A stretch of DNA of 64,000 nt from Gordonia sp. ABSL11-1. Its GTDB lineage: Bacteria; Actinomycetota; Actinomycetes; Mycobacteriales; Mycobacteriaceae. A program made the position numbers and the translations under genes. This document shows, piece by piece, positions 36,677 to 49,620 of the stretch; positions within the stretch are counted from its first letter, which is position 1, and each line of letters opens with the position of its first letter. The stretch covers positions 159,510 through 223,509 of the forward strand of contig NZ_JASXSI010000007.1 in assembly GCF_030315685.1 (NCBI RefSeq), given 5' to 3'. The notes beneath the pieces are model-generated. The model was given only the letters and a program-made list of their open reading frames with translations, made no database searches and was not told the DNA's origin.

Positions 36677-37561
36677 ATGACCTCCGCCGGGCAGCCGTCG
36701 CCGATCCGCGTCGACGACGAACTGGCGTGGGCACGGGATCGCCTGCACGCGGCGGGGATCGACTCCGCCCGATCCGACGCCGAATGGCTGCTCGCCGACG
36801 TTCTCGGAGTGGAGCGGGGGCGCCTGGTGATCCTCGACGACCTCGATCCGACGGCCCGGAGTCGCTTCCGCACCGCCGTCGACTCGCGGTGCGCGCGGAT
36901 CCCGTTGCAACACATCGTCGGAACGGCCGCATTCGGTCCCGCCGAGCTCGCCGTCGGCCCAGGGGTTTTCACCCCCCGCCCGGAGACCGAGTTCCTCGCC
37001 GAGTGGGCCGCCGACGCGGCCCACGGGTCGTCGGCCCCGGTCATCGTCGACCTGTGCAGCGGGAGCGGTGCGTTGGCCATCGCGATCGCGTCGATCGTCC
37101 CGGGCGCCGATGTGACCGCCGTCGAGCGGTCCCCGTCGGCGCTGGAATGGTTGTCGCGCAATGTCGCCGCCGCCGAGGAACACGGGGTCGCGGTGACGGT
37201 GCTGCCCGCCGACGTCACCGACGCCGGCCGGATGGCGGACGCATTCCCCGGCGGCACGGTCGACATCGTCGTCGCGAACCCGCCGTATGTGCCCGAGGGC
37301 GCCGATGTCGCACCGGAGGTCGCCCACGATCCACCGGAAGCGGTGTTCGCCGGTGCCGACGGGATGTCGGTCATCGTCCCGATGCTCACGGTCGTCGCCG
37401 ACATGCTGCGCGCGGGTGGGGTGGTGGGCATCGAGCACGACGAGTCGACGTCGCCGGCGGTGACGACCGCCCTCGCCGCGACCGGCCATTTCGCCGACAT
37501 CCGAGCGCGTGACGACCTGACGGGCCGGCCACGGTTCGTCACGGCGCGCCGGATCGGGTGA
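36677..37561 (+). CDS. prmC: Release factor glutamine methyltransferase
   Basis: This SAM-dependent N5-glutamine methyltransferase modifies the GGQ of release factors. The N-terminal helical domain recognises the factor (about 1-85). The SAM-binding motif is VIVDLCSGSGALAIAIA, and the catalytic NPPY is in DIVVANPPYVPEGADV. The length of 294 residues is normal. It directly follows prfA. The adjoining tRNA-modification gene continues the same cluster. Confidence 0.97.
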   Translation: MTSAGQPSPIRVDDELAWARDRLHAAGIDSARSDAEWLLADVLGVERGRLVILDDLDPTARSRFRTAVDSRCARIPLQHIVGTAAFGPAELAVGPGVFTPRPETEFLAEWAADAAHGSSAPVIVDLCSGSGALAIAIASIVPGADVTAVERSPSALEWLSRNVAAAEEHGVAVTVLPADVTDAGRMADAFPGGTVDIVVANPPYVPEGADVAPEVAHDPPEAVFAGADGMSVIVPMLTVVADMLRAGGVVGIEHDESTSPAVTTALAATGHFADIRARDDLTGRPRFVTARRIG

Positions 37562-37608
37562 CGCCCCTCCCGCGGCCCGCGTCATCCGGGTCGTGGCAGG
37601 ATGGCCGG

Positions 37609-38265
37609 GTGAGCACGGTATTCGACTGCGGTGAGACAGACACCCGGGCGGCTGGTATTCGTGCGGCCGTCGGTGCGGCCAAGGCCGGTCGGCTGGTCGT
37701 CCTCCCGACCGACACCCTGTACGGAATCGGCTGCGACGCGTTCGATTCCGATGCCGTCGCGGCGTTGCTGGCCGCCAAAGGACGTGGGCGTGACATGCCG
37801 GTGCCCGTTCTGGTCGGCTCCTGGCACACGATCGACGGCCTGGTGCTGTCGGTGTCGACGGCGGCCCGGGATCTCGTCGAGGCCTTCTGGCCCGGCGGGT
37901 TGAGCCTGGTCGTCGCGCAGGCGCCCTCGCTGGCCTGGGATCTGGGCGACACCGACGGGACGGTGATGTTGCGGATGCCACTGCACCCCGTCGCGATCGA
38001 GTTGCTGCGCGAGGTCGGTCCGATGGCGGTGTCGAGCGCCAACGTGTCCGCCCGCCCGCCCGCCACCACCGTCGACGAGGCGAGGGACCAGCTCGGCGAG
38101 TCGGTGTCGGTGTACCTGGACGGAGGACCGGCCGCAGCCGCACAGGCCTCCACGATCGTCGATCTCAGCGGTGTCACCCCACGGATCCTCCGTGCGGGCG
38201 CGGTCTCGACCGAGGCCATCGCCGAGGTGCTCGACGTCGATGTCGACACGCTCACGTCGCACTGA
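37609..38265 (+). CDS. L-threonylcarbamoyladenylate synthase (Sua5/YwlC/TsaC family)
   Basis: It makes threonylcarbamoyl-AMP from threonine, bicarbonate and ATP for the t6A modification of ANN-reading tRNAs. Family motifs are the ATP/Thr-binding LVVLPTDTLYGIGCDAF, KGRGRDMPVPVLVGSW and GPMAVSSANVSARPP. The GTG at 37609 gives MSTVFDCGETD, matching the N terminus of Rv1301, and has AGGA 7 bases upstream; a GTG overlapping the prmC stop is a weaker alternative. It is 218 residues long and lacks the C-terminal Sua5 domain of longer homologues. Confidence 0.95.
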   Translation: MSTVFDCGETDTRAAGIRAAVGAAKAGRLVVLPTDTLYGIGCDAFDSDAVAALLAAKGRGRDMPVPVLVGSWHTIDGLVLSVSTAARDLVEAFWPGGLSLVVAQAPSLAWDLGDTDGTVMLRMPLHPVAIELLREVGPMAVSSANVSARPPATTVDEARDQLGESVSVYLDGGPAAAAQASTIVDLSGVTPRILRAGAVSTEAIAEVLDVDVDTLTSH

Positions 38266-38268
38266 TCG

Positions 38269-39501
38269 ATGGGAGACTCCCGAGGGAACGCACTGCACTC
38301 CGATCCCGAGCTCGAGGAGCTCCTCGGCCGCGAGACGCGTCGCCGCGCGAGCACCCTCCAACTCATCGCGGGGGAGACGCCGCCCACCCCGGCGGTTCTC
38401 GCCGCGCTGACGTCCGACCTCGGCACGAAGTACGCCGAGGGATACCCGGGGACCCGCTACCATGGTGGCTGCGAGGTCGCCGACGAGGTCGAACAGCTCG
38501 CCATCGACCGCGCCGCCCACCTCTTCGGTGCCGACTACGTCAATGTGCAGCCGCTGTCCGGCAGCGCGGCCAATCTCGCGGTGTACGCGGCCTTCGCCCA
38601 GCCCGGCGACCCCGTCCTGGCACTGCGCCTCGACCATGGCGGCCATCAGACCCACGGCTCGCGCGCGAACTTCTCCGGACGATGGTTCGGCGCGATCCAC
38701 TACGGGGTCCGCAACGCCGACGAGCTGATCGACTACGACGAACTACGGGACACCGCACTGCTGCACCGCCCGCGGATCATCGTCGCCGGCGCGGCCTCGT
38801 ACTCCCGGCAGATCGACTTTCCCGCGCTGCGTGACATCGCCGACGAGGCCGAGGCGATCCTCTGGGTCGACGCCGCACACCTGGCCGGGCTCGTGGCCGG
38901 CGGCGTCGCACCGTCGCCCGTCCCGCACGCCGACGTGGTCACCTTCTCCACGCACAAGGTGCTGCGCGGTCCCCGGGGCGGCATGATCCTCGCCCGGGAG
39001 CCGCACCGGGCGGTCCTGCAGAAGGCCGTCCACCCGTTCATCCAGGGTGGGCCGTCGATGAACTCGGTGGCCGCGAAGGCGGTCTGCATGAGGGAGTCCG
39101 GCGCTGGCGCGTTCGCCGACTACGCGCGCGCCACGGTCGCCGTCGCGCGGCGACTCTGCGACGAACTCGGTGCCCGCGGGCTCCGCATCGTGAGCGGCGG
39201 TACCGACACGCACCTCGCGGTCGTCGACGTCTCCGCCCTCGACCTGGGCGGCCGCGAGGCACAGCGGCGGCTCGCCTCCGCGGGGATCGTCGTCGACCGG
39301 GCGGTGATCCCGTTCGACCCGAAGCCGGTCGCCGAGGGATCCGCGATCCGGATCGGAACGCCGTCGGCGGTCGTGGCCGGACTCGGCGCCGAGGACATGT
39401 CGACGGTCGCCGACTGGATCGTGCGGGGCCTGACCGACCCCGTCGGCGCACCTCAACACGCCGGGATCCGGGGCGAAATCCTGGCCAGAACGGGCGGGTA
39501 G
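38269..39501 (+). CDS. Serine hydroxymethyltransferase paralogue
   Basis: This PLP enzyme family interconverts serine and glycine with tetrahydrofolate. Recognisable motifs are STLQLIAGETPPTPAVL, KYAEGYPGTRYHGGCEVADEVE, the cofactor segment DHGGHQTHGSRANFSG, and the PLP lysine in ADVVTFSTHKVLRGPRGG. The length of 410 is normal. Several normally invariant stretches are altered: VQPLSGSAANLAVYAAF for the usual VQPHSGAQAN type, FSTHKVL for TTTHKTL, and VDAAHLAGL for VDMAHFAGL. It is therefore likely a diverged second copy rather than the housekeeping GlyA. It starts 3 bases after the Sua5-like gene with a poor ribosome binding site. In M. tuberculosis this position between Rv1301 and wecA has no glyA. 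Confidence 0.87.
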   Translation: MGDSRGNALHSDPELEELLGRETRRRASTLQLIAGETPPTPAVLAALTSDLGTKYAEGYPGTRYHGGCEVADEVEQLAIDRAAHLFGADYVNVQPLSGSAANLAVYAAFAQPGDPVLALRLDHGGHQTHGSRANFSGRWFGAIHYGVRNADELIDYDELRDTALLHRPRIIVAGAASYSRQIDFPALRDIADEAEAILWVDAAHLAGLVAGGVAPSPVPHADVVTFSTHKVLRGPRGGMILAREPHRAVLQKAVHPFIQGGPSMNSVAAKAVCMRESGAGAFADYARATVAVARRLCDELGARGLRIVSGGTDTHLAVVDVSALDLGGREAQRRLASAGIVVDRAVIPFDPKPVAEGSAIRIGTPSAVVAGLGAEDMSTVADWIVRGLTDPVGAPQHAGIRGEILARTGG

Positions 39502-39505
39502 CCTG

Positions 39506-40783
39506 GTGCGGGTGTTCGATCCCGCCGGTCTGCTCTCCGTCACCGCCCTCGGTGCCGGGGACCCGGCGACGCATCACGCCGCGCAGTCGGTGGCCGGTGG
39601 AGGAGCCGGTGTCCCGTTGCGCGAGCTGGCGCTGGTCGGGCTGACCGCGGCAGCGGTCACGTACCTGCTGACGTCGCTCGTCCGCGTGTTCGCCATCCGT
39701 GTCGGTGCCGTCGCGGTGCCCCGCGTCCGCGACGTCCATGTCATCCCCACCCCGCGTCTCGGCGGCCTCGGCATGTTCGCCGGAATGGTCGCCGCGATCG
39801 CCCTGGCGGCCAATCTGCCCGCGCTGACCCGTGGCTTCGCCTACACCAACGACATGAGTGCGGTGATCGTGTCCGGCACGGTGATCGTGCTCGTCGGCGT
39901 CATCGACGACCGCTGGGGCCTCGACGCCCTCACCAAATTCGTCGGGCAGCTGACCGCGGCCGGCGTCCTGGTGATCATGGGCGTCAGCTGGTATCTGCTC
40001 TATGTCCCGTTCGCCGACATCGGCACGGTGGTGCTCGACCCGCTCCAGGCCGGTCTGCTCACGGTCGCGGTCACGGTGGCGACGATCAACGCGGTCAACT
40101 TCATCGACGGGCTCGACGGCCTCGCCGCGGGTCTGGGTCTGATCGCCGCACTCGCCATCTGCATCTTCTCGCTCGGCCTGCTGCGCGATCAGGGCGGCGA
40201 CGTCAGCTATTACCCGCCCGCGCTCATCTCCACCGTGCTGGCCGGTGCCTGCCTGGGCTTCCTGCCACACAACTTCTCGCCGGCCCGCATCTTCATGGGC
40301 GACTCGGGAGCGATGCTCATCGGTCTGATGCTGTCGGCGGCCTCGACCAGCGCATCGGGACGCATCGCGATGAACGCCTACGGACCCGCCGACGTCTTCA
40401 CCCTGCTCTCACCGCTCATCCTGGTGGCCGCGGTCGTGTTCGTGCCGATGCTGGACATGCTGATGGCCGTCGTGCGGCGGACCCGGGCCGGCGTCGGCTT
40501 CTACACGCCCGACAAGATGCATCTGCATCACCGGCTCGTCGAACTCGGGCATTCGCAGCGCCGGGTGGCGCTCATCATCTATCTCTGGGTCGGTGTGCTC
40601 GCCTTCTCGGCCGCCGCCAGCACCCTGTTCCCGATCTCCGTCGTCGCACCGATGTTCGGCGCGGGTCTCGTCGTCGCGCTGCTCGTGACGATGGCACCCC
40701 GGCTCAAGCGACGTCTGGCCGAGTTCCGTACCCGGGGTCTGGCCGACCGCGCGGACACGTCCGCTGCGGGGACCCCAAGGTAA
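39506..40783 (+). CDS. wecA: Decaprenyl-phosphate GlcNAc-1-phosphate transferase
   Basis: This polyprenyl-phosphate hexose-1-phosphate transferase with about 11 TM helices starts the linker joining arabinogalactan to peptidoglycan in this order. Catalytic cytoplasmic loops are visible: GVIDDRWGLDALTK (aspartate pair), NFIDGLDGLAAG, FMGDSGAMLIG and the sugar-recognition loop MHLHHRLVELGHS. The start is GTG at 39506; another GTG at 39512 is possible. It matches Rv1302 in position, just before the ATP synthase operon. Confidence 0.96.
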   Translation: MRVFDPAGLLSVTALGAGDPATHHAAQSVAGGGAGVPLRELALVGLTAAAVTYLLTSLVRVFAIRVGAVAVPRVRDVHVIPTPRLGGLGMFAGMVAAIALAANLPALTRGFAYTNDMSAVIVSGTVIVLVGVIDDRWGLDALTKFVGQLTAAGVLVIMGVSWYLLYVPFADIGTVVLDPLQAGLLTVAVTVATINAVNFIDGLDGLAAGLGLIAALAICIFSLGLLRDQGGDVSYYPPALISTVLAGACLGFLPHNFSPARIFMGDSGAMLIGLMLSAASTSASGRIAMNAYGPADVFTLLSPLILVAAVVFVPMLDMLMAVVRRTRAGVGFYTPDKMHLHHRLVELGHSQRRVALIIYLWVGVLAFSAAASTLFPISVVAPMFGAGLVVALLVTMAPRLKRRLAEFRTRGLADRADTSAAGTPR

Positions 40784-41046
40784 GGCAATGGTAAAAGCCG
40801 TGTACTATTCGCTGTAGTAGGTCGACGTCGGCGCGAACGCGAACCGTCCGGCACTTTCGGCGGCGTGTCTCGCACCGCAACGACGATCAGCCTGCCCCGC
40901 AGCGCGAGTCACCCCCTGGTGAGTGCGCCGACGGGTGTTGGTAGTGTCACAGAAAATGCGAGCTTACGTCCGGTGATGCCTGTCGCCGATCGCACGCTCG
41001 ATGGCCTGTGCCCTGTGGCAACAGGGCCGAACTCGAGGAGAGGCGA

Positions 41047-41460
41047 ATGACCACATCTGCCCCTGACTCGACGTCGTACTATCCCGCGGCACCCACCGGG
41101 CTCCGGCGCCCGGCGATCTTCGCCGGGGTGGCGACGATCGTGGTGTTCGTCGTCGCGATCCTGGTCGGACACATCTGGTTCGCCGCGTTCTTCCTCGCCG
41201 GCGTGGTGTTGGTGTTCATCAACACGAAGCTGGTCATCCGCGCCGTCGACAATGTCGCCACCGCGGAGAACCCTCGTAAGAAACTGCTCGCTCTCAATTC
41301 GGCATACCGCCTCGGGGCCATCACTGTCCTCGCACTGGTGGCGGCCTTCCTGGTCCGGCCCGACGGGCTGGGCGCGATGTTCGGACTCGCCGTGGGCCAG
41401 GTGATCCTGGTGCTCAACACGGTGATTCCGGTGATGAAAGGACTTCGTAAGCAGCTATGA
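41047..41460 (+). CDS. atpI: ATP synthase accessory protein AtpI-like (Rv1303-like)
   Basis: The 137-residue protein has four hydrophobic segments, in positions typical for AtpI, which assists assembly of the c-ring. The sequence is not strongly conserved, so the call rests on membrane topology, size and its place as the first gene of the atp operon. The ATG follows a strong AGGAGAGG. The stop overlaps atpB as ATGA. The preceding 263 bases contain no gene; a TACTAT at 40803-40808 is a candidate -10, but the -35 is poor. Confidence 0.85.
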   Translation: MTTSAPDSTSYYPAAPTGLRRPAIFAGVATIVVFVVAILVGHIWFAAFFLAGVVLVFINTKLVIRAVDNVATAENPRKKLLALNSAYRLGAITVLALVAAFLVRPDGLGAMFGLAVGQVILVLNTVIPVMKGLRKQL

Positions 41461-42218
41461 CCGCAACGTCTTACCTGGCCGAGTCGGAGTCGGCGATCGA
41501 GGTCGGCCACCACACCGAGGTCGAGTGGTTCGGCATGACCGTCAACATCGACACGGTCATCGGCAGTTCCGTGGCGGCGGTCATCGTCATCGGCCTCGCA
41601 TTCTTCGTGCGCTTCAAGATGACGTCGAACAAGCCGAACAACGTCCAGCTGTACTTCGAGGTCCTGACGGTCCAGATGCGTAGTCAGATCGAGGGCGCGA
41701 TCGGCATGAGGATCGCCGGCTTCGTCCTCCCGCTGGCGGTGACGCTCTTCACCTACATCCTCATCGCCAACTGGCTGTCGATCATCCCGGCCCAATACGG
41801 GACCGCCGAGGGTGGCGCGCACGAGTGGATCAAGCCACCGGCCAGCGACGTGAACTTCGTCTACGCCCTCGCGCTGTTCGTCTTCGTCTGGTACCACGCG
41901 GCCGGCGTCAAGCGCCGGGGCATCATCGGGCACCCGGTGAAGCTGGTCAAGGGCCACTCGGTCGCCATCGCCCCGGTGAACATCATCGAGGAGATCGCCA
42001 AGCCCGTCTCGCTCTCCCTCCGTCTTTTCGGCAACATGTTCGCTGGCGGCATCATGGTCGCGCTCATCGCGCTGATGCCCGTCTACGTCATGTGGGCGCC
42101 GAACGCTCTGTGGAAGTCCTTCGACCTCTTCGTCGGTTTGATCCAGGCCTTCATCTTCGCGCTGTTGACGATCTTGTACTTCAGCCAAGCGATGGAACTG
42201 GACGAAGACCACCACTAG
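41457..42218 (+). CDS. atpB: ATP synthase F0 subunit a
   Basis: This integral membrane subunit forms the proton half-channels. The essential Arg is in [18 protein letters not shown]. The final helices with [22 protein letters not shown] complete the channel. The length is 253 residues. It overlaps atpI by 4 bases, and an 81-base gap precedes atpE. Confidence 0.97.
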   Translation: MTATSYLAESESAIEVGHHTEVEWFGMTVNIDTVIGSSVAAVIVIGLAFFVRFKMTSNKPNNVQLYFEVLTVQMRSQIEGAIGMRIAGFVLPLAVTLFTYILIANWLSIIPAQYGTAEGGAHEWIKPPASDVNFVYALALFVFVWYHAAGVKRRGIIGHPVKLVKGHSVAIAPVNIIEEIAKPVSLSLRLFGNMFAGGIMVALIALMPVYVMWAPNALWKSFDLFVGLIQAFIFALLTILYFSQAMELDEDHH

Positions 42219-42560
<342 letters not shown>

Positions 42561-42606
42561 TCTCGGTCGCTGACCGGGTCCCAAGGATCAAGGGAACATC
42601 CGCAAC

Positions 42607-43098
42607 ATGAACCTCGCCGCAGAAAACTTCCTCATCCCCAATGGCACGTTCTTCGTGTGCCTGGTCATCTTCGTCATCGTCTTCCTCGTGATCCGGACGA
42701 TGGTCGTGCCGCCGATCCTCAAGGTGCTCGACGACCGTGATGCCATGGTCGCGAAGACGGCCGAGGACAACCGGGCCGCTGCGGCGAGCTACGAGGATGC
42801 CGACACCGAATACCGGGCCGCGCTCAAGGATGCCCGGGCCGACGCCACCGGTATTCGGGACCAGGCACGTGCGGAGGGCAACGAGCAGTTGTCCGACGCC
42901 AAGAAGCGTGCGACAGATGAGGCGGACGCCGCGATCGCCAAGACCTCCGAGCAGTTGAAGGCCGAGGGTGAACAGGCGGCGGCGACCGCACGACAGGATG
43001 TGGATCACCTGTCGTCCGTGCTCGCGAGCCGTGTGCTGGGAACCGATGTGTCGTCGGGTCAGGCTGCCGCATACGAGTCGACAGGAACGGTGAAGTAA
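42607..43098 (+). CDS. atpF: ATP synthase F0 subunit b
   Basis: The 163-residue stator protein has one N-terminal TM helix (about residues 16-34, FVCLVIFVIVFLVIRTMV) and then a long Ala/Glu/Arg/Lys-rich coiled coil. The next gene, a b-delta fusion, starts directly after its stop, so the stator is formed by this b and the fused b'-delta chain. Confidence 0.96.
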   Translation: MNLAAENFLIPNGTFFVCLVIFVIVFLVIRTMVVPPILKVLDDRDAMVAKTAEDNRAAAASYEDADTEYRAALKDARADATGIRDQARAEGNEQLSDAKKRATDEADAAIAKTSEQLKAEGEQAAATARQDVDHLSSVLASRVLGTDVSSGQAAAYESTGTVK

Positions 43099-44451
43099 GT
43101 GGACATCGTCATTGGGAACCTCATCGGGTTCGCACTCATCATCTTCCTGTTCTGGAAGTATGTGCGGCCCGTGCTGTCGAAGGCGACCACGGCGCAGAAG
43201 GAGACCATCGCGCAGCACGTCGCCGAGAGCGAGGCCGCCAAGGCTCGCGTCAGCGATGCGCAGGCGGCCCACGAACGTGCACTCGCCGAGGCCAAGGCCG
43301 AGGCGGAGGAACTGCACAAGGGGGCGCTGAAGGATGCCGAGGGCATCGCGTCCGATCTCAAGGCCCAGGCCGACTCCGAGGTCAAGCGCATCAGCGAGCA
43401 CGGCAAGTCGCAGGCGGAACTGAACCGCGCGACACTGGTGCGCTCGCTGCGCAACGACCTCGGGCTCACCGCGGTCGACGGCGCGGGCAAGATCGTCCGG
43501 CAGCACCTCGAGGACCCGAAGGCACAATCGGACAGCGTCGACCGTGTCATCGACGAACTCGAGTCGATGGCCGCCGGTGGACCGTCGGCCGACCGGGTCG
43601 CCCACAGTGCGGACCTGATCGGCCTGCACTCCATGCGTGCGACCAGCCGTGACGCCGCGCGTTCCGTCGCCGCGGAGTTCGATTCCGCGGCAAAAGATCT
43701 CGACGGTGAATCGCTCACAAACGCATCGGTCGAGCTGACCGAGGTCATCTCTCTCATCGACGGTAACCCGGTGCTGCGCAAGCGCCTCACCGAGGATGAG
43801 GACAACACCGACGGCCAGGTGCAACTCGTCACGAACCTCTTCGGGGGCAAGGTGTCGCAGATCGTCGTCGACACCCTGGTCGCGGCCGTCAAGCAGCGCT
43901 GGTCGGCCACCGCCGACTTCACCGCGGCCCTGCGTCGCCAGAACGCGCTGGTGGTACTGACCGCGGCCGAGCGCGACGGGACCATCGAGCAGGTCGAGAA
44001 CGAGCTCTTCGGCGTGGCACGCCTGCTCGAGCAGAACCCGCAGCTGTCCTCGCTGCTCTCGGACTACTCACACGACAGCGGCAAGCGCGTCGAGCTGCTG
44101 AAATCGCTGGTGGGGGACAAGGTCGGCGAACACGCCTGGTACCTGCTGTCGCACACCCTCGTGCTGCTGCAGGGCCAGCCGGCCGATGTGGCCTTCGACC
44201 ACCTCGCCGAACTCGCGGCCGCGCGCCGCGGCGAGTCCGTCGCGCACGTGATCTCCGCGGCACCGATCAGCGATGCGCAGTCGGCGCGTCTGTCCTCGGT
44301 ACTCGGGAACATCTACGGCCGCACCATCTCCGTGCAGACCGAGATCGACACCGAACTGCTCGGTGGTCTCCGCATCTCGGTCGGCGACGAGGTGATCGAG
44401 GCCGACGTCGCCACCCGCTTGGCGAAGGCAGCCGAGAGCCTGCCGCGCTGA
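43099..44451 (+). CDS. atpH: ATP synthase b-delta fusion subunit
   Basis: The 450-residue chain joins a second b-type subunit to delta. The TM anchor is [20 protein letters not shown] at residues 3-22, followed by a charged helix to about 165. A linker leads to a C-terminal delta (OSCP) domain from about 275, which contacts the F1 head. The fusion is characteristic of mycobacteria and relatives. The GTG start abuts the atpF stop. Confidence 0.96.
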   Translation: MDIVIGNLIGFALIIFLFWKYVRPVLSKATTAQKETIAQHVAESEAAKARVSDAQAAHERALAEAKAEAEELHKGALKDAEGIASDLKAQADSEVKRISEHGKSQAELNRATLVRSLRNDLGLTAVDGAGKIVRQHLEDPKAQSDSVDRVIDELESMAAGGPSADRVAHSADLIGLHSMRATSRDAARSVAAEFDSAAKDLDGESLTNASVELTEVISLIDGNPVLRKRLTEDEDNTDGQVQLVTNLFGGKVSQIVVDTLVAAVKQRWSATADFTAALRRQNALVVLTAAERDGTIEQVENELFGVARLLEQNPQLSSLLSDYSHDSGKRVELLKSLVGDKVGEHAWYLLSHTLVLLQGQPADVAFDHLAELAAARRGESVAHVISAAPISDAQSARLSSVLGNIYGRTISVQTEIDTELLGGLRISVGDEVIEADVATRLAKAAESLPR

Positions 44452-44518
44452 CCCTGACCAACACATCCAGCGAACCAACCAAACCACCAGCCGGACTGAG
44501 CAAGGAAGACGAGTACCC

Positions 44519-46150
44519 ATGGCGGAGTTGACGATCTCACCAGACGAGATTAAGGGAGCGATCGAGCAGTATGTCTCGTCGTTCGAAGCCGATGCCTCCC
44601 GTGACGAGGTGGGCATCGTCACCGACACATCGGACGGTATCGCCCACGTCAGCGGACTGCCCGGCGCGATGGCCAACGAGCTGCTGCAGTTCGAGGGCGG
44701 CGTGCTCGGCGTGGCCCTGAACCTCGACGAGGACGAGATCGGTGCGGTTATCCTCGGTGACTTCGAGTCGCTGGAGGAGGGGCAGCAGGTCAGCCGTACC
44801 GGTGAGGTGCTGTCGGTGCCCGTCGGCGACAAGTTCCTCGGTCGCGTCGTGGATCCGCTCGGTGCTCCCATCGACGGTCTCGGCGACATCGAGGCCGACG
44901 AGCAGCGCGTCCTCGAACTGCAGGCCGCCTCGGTGCTCGAGCGTCAGCCCGTCGAGGAGTCGCTGGCCACCGGCATCAAGGCGATCGACGCCATGACCGC
45001 CATCGGCCGCGGCCAGCGCCAGCTGGTCATCGGCGACCGCAAGACGGGCAAGACCGCCGTCTGCATCGACGCGATCCTCAACCAGAAGGCCAACTGGGAC
45101 TCGGGCGACCCGGCGAAGCAGGTGCGCTGCATCTACGTCGCCATCGGTCAGAAGGGTTCGACCATCGCGGGCGTCAAGACCGCCCTCGAAGAGGCCGGAG
45201 CGATGGAGTACACCACCATCGTCGCGGCCCCCGCGTCGGACTCCGCCGGCTTCAAATGGCTCGCCCCCTACACCGGCTCGGCCATCGGCCAGCACTGGAT
45301 GTACCAGGGCAAGCACGTCCTCATCGTGTTCGACGACCTGACCAAGCAGGCCGAGGCCTACCGCGCGATCTCGCTGCTGCTGCGTCGTCCGCCGGGCCGC
45401 GAAGCGTACCCGGGCGACGTCTTCTACCTGCATTCGCGTCTGCTGGAGCGTTGCGCGAAGCTCTCCGACGAGATGGGCGGCGGCTCGATGACCGGCCTGC
45501 CGATCATCGAGACCAAGGCCAACGACGTCTCGGCGTTCATCCCGACCAACGTCATCTCGATCACCGACGGCCAGGTGTTCCTGGAGTCGGACCTGTTCAA
45601 CAAGGGTGTTCGTCCGGCCATCAACGTCGGTACCTCGGTCTCGCGCGTCGGCGGCGCGGCCCAGACCAAGGGCCTCAAGAAGGTGTCCGGTTCGCTGCGT
45701 CTGGAACTGGCGCAGTTCCGCGAGCTGGAGGCGTTCTCCGCCTTCGCCTCCGACCTCGACGACGCCTCGAAGGCACAGCTCGAGCGCGGTGCGCGCTGGG
45801 TGGAGATGCTCAAGCAGGACCAGTACAGCCCCTTCTCGGTGGAGGACGAGATCGTCTCGATCTACCTCTGCGGTGAGGGCCACTACGACTCGGTCCCGGT
45901 CGACGACGTCCGCAACTTCGAGACGCAGCTGCTGAGCCACCTGCACCACGAGGCGAAGGGTGTCTACGACTCCATCGCCGGGGGCAAGGCCCTCGCCGAC
46001 GACCAGGCCGAGGCGCTCGTCGCCGAGACCAACAAGTTCAAGAACAGCTACTTGACGCACGACGGCAAGCGCGTGGTCAACGAGGCCGAGGCGAAGGCCA
46101 TGGACTCCGAGGACGTCGAGCACGAGCAGATCACGGTTCGCAAGTCGTGA
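44519..46150 (+). CDS. atpA: ATP synthase F1 subunit alpha
   Basis: The 543-residue non-catalytic nucleotide-binding subunit has the P-loop GDRKTGKTA (172-180), [14 protein letters not shown], and the family signature [17 protein letters not shown]. The C terminus extends well past the E. coli subunit ([20 protein letters not shown]), as in mycobacteria, where this extension suppresses ATP hydrolysis. That role here is inferred from the relatives. Confidence 0.98.
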   Translation: MAELTISPDEIKGAIEQYVSSFEADASRDEVGIVTDTSDGIAHVSGLPGAMANELLQFEGGVLGVALNLDEDEIGAVILGDFESLEEGQQVSRTGEVLSVPVGDKFLGRVVDPLGAPIDGLGDIEADEQRVLELQAASVLERQPVEESLATGIKAIDAMTAIGRGQRQLVIGDRKTGKTAVCIDAILNQKANWDSGDPAKQVRCIYVAIGQKGSTIAGVKTALEEAGAMEYTTIVAAPASDSAGFKWLAPYTGSAIGQHWMYQGKHVLIVFDDLTKQAEAYRAISLLLRRPPGREAYPGDVFYLHSRLLERCAKLSDEMGGGSMTGLPIIETKANDVSAFIPTNVISITDGQVFLESDLFNKGVRPAINVGTSVSRVGGAAQTKGLKKVSGSLRLELAQFRELEAFSAFASDLDDASKAQLERGARWVEMLKQDQYSPFSVEDEIVSIYLCGEGHYDSVPVDDVRNFETQLLSHLHHEAKGVYDSIAGGKALADDQAEALVAETNKFKNSYLTHDGKRVVNEAEAKAMDSEDVEHEQITVRKS

Positions 46151-46192
46151 TCGGACCGTCCGGCAGTCTCGGAGAGGAAGGGGTGAGGGCTC

Positions 46193-48608
<2,416 letters not shown>

Positions 48609-48617
48609 CGGATCACC

Positions 48618-48998
48618 ATGGCTGACAAGTCCTTTCACGTCGAGGTCGTCGCGGCGGATGAGAAGTTGTACTCGGGTGAGGCCACCTTCGTCATCGCTCA
48701 GACCACCTCCGGTGAACTCGGCGTGCTGGCCAACCACGAGCCACTGTTGGGACAGCTCGTCCCGGGCGGGTTCGTGGTGATCGACGAGGAGGGCGGCAAG
48801 CGTCTGTCCGCCGCGGTGCAGGGTGGATTCCTGTCCGTCACCGGTGAATCGGTGACGATCCTCGCCGAGTCGGCGCAGTGGGCCGACGACATCGACGCCG
48901 CCGCGGAACGGTCGGCCCTCGAGGCCGCCGAGCCCGGTAGTGACGACTACAACCGCGCCCACTCGCGGCTGGCAGCGGCTGAGCACGCCGCCAAGTAA
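48618..48998 (+). CDS. atpC: ATP synthase F1 subunit epsilon
   Basis: The 126-residue subunit has the N-terminal beta-sandwich (SFHVEVVAADEKLYSGEATFV, GELGVLANHEPLLGQL) and a short C-terminal helix, as in mycobacteria. It is the last gene of the atpI-atpC operon and starts 9 bases after atpD. A very stable hairpin follows its stop. Confidence 0.97.
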   Translation: MADKSFHVEVVAADEKLYSGEATFVIAQTTSGELGVLANHEPLLGQLVPGGFVVIDEEGGKRLSAAVQGGFLSVTGESVTILAESAQWADDIDAAAERSALEAAEPGSDDYNRAHSRLAAAEHAAK

Positions 48999-49008
48999 TC
49001 CTGATCGG

Positions 49009-49050
49009 CAGCGGCCGGTCATCGCACCACGGTGCGGTGACCGGCCGCTG
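49009..49050 (+). terminator. Terminator hairpin of the atp operon
   Basis: A 19-bp stem (one G-T wobble) of 49009-49027 with 49032-49050, with a 4-base loop, 10 bases after the atpC stop. The tail TCGTGTGTCT is only moderately T-rich. Confidence 0.8.
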
Positions 49051-49126
49051 TCGTGTGTCTGGCATGCTGGACCCAGGACGGTCGCCAACAGCCCATATGC
49101 GCGGCCGATCCGGGGAGGTACACCTG

Positions 49127-49570
49127 GTGTCGACTGTTGCGGTCTTGCTCGCCATCCTGCTGATCGTGGCGATCATCGTCTGCGCGCTCCTGGCCTATCG
49201 GCTGGGTCAGCTGCGGCGGATGGGAACGCCGGTCCTGTTGCGCGAGTTGCCCGCAGCCGAGGACGAGGGCTGGCGGCACGGGACCGTGCACTACAGCGAC
49301 GACGCCCTGCGCTACTTCCGCCTGACGGCTCTGCGACCCGGTCCGACCCGGACGCTCGCGCGCCAGTCCATCGAGATCACCGGCCGCCGGCGACCCTTCG
49401 GCACAGAGGCCGACATCCTCGAGGGGATGATCATCATCGAACTCGCGCCCGGCGCCGACGCCGAGGGACGAGCCTTCGAGGTGGCGATGGCACCGGGCGC
49501 GGTCACCGCGTTCCAATCCTGGCTCGAGTCGCGCCAGTCCAACCGATCGCAACGACGCCGCAGCGCCTGA
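49127..49570 (+). CDS. DUF2550 membrane-anchored protein (Rv1312-like)
   Basis: The 147-residue protein has an N-terminal TM helix (STVAVLLAILLIVAIIVCALLA-type, residues 2-24) and a small soluble beta-rich domain typical of DUF2550 (GTVHYSDDALRYFRL, RRPFGTEADILEGMIIIEL). The length and position after atpC match Rv1312. The GTG at 49127 has GGGGAGG 8 bases upstream. The function is unknown. Confidence 0.9.
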   Translation: MSTVAVLLAILLIVAIIVCALLAYRLGQLRRMGTPVLLRELPAAEDEGWRHGTVHYSDDALRYFRLTALRPGPTRTLARQSIEITGRRRPFGTEADILEGMIIIELAPGADAEGRAFEVAMAPGAVTAFQSWLESRQSNRSQRRRSA

Positions 49571-49620
49571 GGGCCATCACCGACCGGCCCGGCGGATCCC
49601 GCGGGCAGTAGATTCGGGTC

